From: Cytophagia bacterium
GTDB taxonomy: Bacteria > Bacteroidota > Bacteroidia > Cytophagales > Cyclobacteriaceae
Reading direction: 5' to 3'
Length of the DNA: 6,112 nt
Assembly (NCBI GenBank): GCA_013373005.1
Contig: JABXIP010000251.1
Span: 1-6,112 of the forward strand
Under the pieces are notes generated by a model. That model worked only from the letters and a program-made list of their open reading frames with translations, was not told the origin of the DNA and made no database searches. Positions 5,310 to 6,112 of the stretch are shown here, one piece after another. Within the stretch, counting starts at the first letter, position 1; every line of letters begins with the position of its first letter. Position numbers and translations under genes: made by a program.

Positions 5310-6112
5310 ATGAAAGGATATCGCTTCTCTAAATACATTCCACAAAAAGCTCAGGGTGAATCTGCTTTTGACAACCTGCTTAATATTTTCCTTCAATTGA
5401 TCAGTATTACCGGAGGAGATGTTTCAGAAGCATTGGCCTGGCTTACAAATCTGGACAAACAGTACAACTTAACCGATGGCCAATATGGTATTGGCAATTT
5501 TATTGATGACCTGAAAGACAAAGGTTATTTAACCGAAGACAACCAGAAGGGCAATTTTGAAGTGACAGGAAAAGCCGGACAGGAAATCCGAAAATCTGCA
5601 CTGGAAGAAATCTTTGGCAAACTAAAGAAATCAGGAAAAGGGCAGCACAAAACCAATCACTCAGGTACTGGCGATGAAATGGGAACCGACCGAAGGCCTT
5701 TTGAATTCGGTGATTCCTTACAGCAAATAGCCATGACGGACTCTATCAGAAATGCCCAAATTAACCATGGTTTTGGAGATTTCATGATGACCGAAAATGA
5801 TTTGGAGGTTTTAGAAACAGAGTATAAAACTCAAACCTCCACGGTATTGATGATAGACATTTCTCACTCCATGATTCTTTATGGAGAAGACAGAATTACC
5901 CCTGCTAAGAAAACAGCCATGGCTTTGGCTGAGCTCATCACCACCAAATACCCTAAAGACACGCTCGATGTAATCGTTTTTGGAAACGATGCCTGGCAAA
6001 TTGAAATCAAAGACCTGCCCTATTTACAGGTTGGGCCATACCATACAAATACTATTGCTGGTTTAGAATTGGCCATGGATATTTTAAGGCGAAGAAAGAA
6101 TGCCAACAAGCA
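5310..6112 (+). CDS. VWA-domain protein (MIDAS motif), 3'-truncated by window edge
   Basis: The frame is open from ATG 5310 to the right edge (267 full codons). It opens only 6 bases earlier, after TAG at 5301-5303, and the next ATG is at residue 124, so the start is secure. The N-terminal half (about 1-110) is a soluble helical region with a winged-helix-like stretch (YGIGNFIDDLKDKGYLTED). A Gly/Lys-rich linker and the segment GTDRRPFEFGD (125-135) follow. The VWA domain begins at about residue 176 with the metal-ion-dependent adhesion site D183-I-S-H-S187, and the MIDAS threonine is probably T246 in HTNTIAGL. No signal peptide or membrane helix is seen, so it is probably cytoplasmic. The layout resembles the COG4867-type VWA proteins of bacteria, which are typically encoded beside a MoxR/Mg-chelatase-like AAA+ ATPase; such a partner would be outside this window. 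The third MIDAS aspartate lies past the edge. Confidence 0.85.
   Translation, partial: MKGYRFSKYIPQKAQGESAFDNLLNIFLQLISITGGDVSEALAWLTNLDKQYNLTDGQYGIGNFIDDLKDKGYLTEDNQKGNFEVTGKAGQEIRKSALEEIFGKLKKSGKGQHKTNHSGTGDEMGTDRRPFEFGDSLQQIAMTDSIRNAQINHGFGDFMMTENDLEVLETEYKTQTSTVLMIDISHSMILYGEDRITPAKKTAMALAELITTKYPKDTLDVIVFGNDAWQIEIKDLPYLQVGPYHTNTIAGLELAMDILRRRKNANK

Noticed and set aside
5811..5999. 62-codon - strand ORF opposite the VWA MIDAS region
   Set aside because: It overlaps the most conserved part of the VWA gene on the other strand and shows no motif.

Overview
The window looks like a chromosomal segment from a Bacteroidota bacterium, most likely a Cytophagales-type (Cytophagia) marine or soil organism. 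The evidence is gene content rather than a marker gene: a bacillithiol-synthesis BshA, a B12-domain MerR regulator, a sigma factor paired with a membrane protein ending in a TonB C-terminal domain, and weak or absent Shine-Dalgarno sequences. Base composition is moderately AT-rich. No mobile element, phage gene, CRISPR array, rRNA or tRNA was seen.

Left block (1-1618, + strand): the 3' part of bshA (its start lies outside the window), followed by a YeeZ-like atypical SDR/Rossmann protein. The two are translationally coupled through a one-base overlap (TAATG). The SDR gene converges on a small 59-codon ORF on the - strand (1615-1794) that I could not identify. The two stop codons share the palindrome CTAG.

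Middle block (1876-5238, - strand): five co-directional genes in transcription order. They are an ECF-like sigma-70 factor, a single-pass membrane protein with a TonB C-terminal domain (a putative anti-sigma/energy-transducer protein, ATGA overlap), a MerR regulator with a B12-binding domain, a lipocalin-like lipoprotein, and a four-helix DUF1761 membrane protein. The gaps are -4, 53, 47 and 27 nt, and a clear intrinsic terminator follows the last gene, so one transcript is plausible. Both DNA-binding regulators appear to use TTG starts. The TTG of the MerR gene lies inside one arm of a 9-bp inverted repeat.

Right edge (5310-6112, + strand): a divergently transcribed VWA-domain protein that runs off the window, separated from the sigma gene by a 71-bp intergenic region holding an imperfect inverted repeat.

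The points most worth a second look are the B12-type MerR protein, which keeps the W-x9-EH cobalamin-capping motif but lacks the usual lower-axial histidine, and the possible start-codon-sequestering structure in front of it. I did not find convincing evidence of a wholly new system. The sigma / TonB-domain / B12-MerR cluster is the best candidate for an uncharacterised signalling locus.
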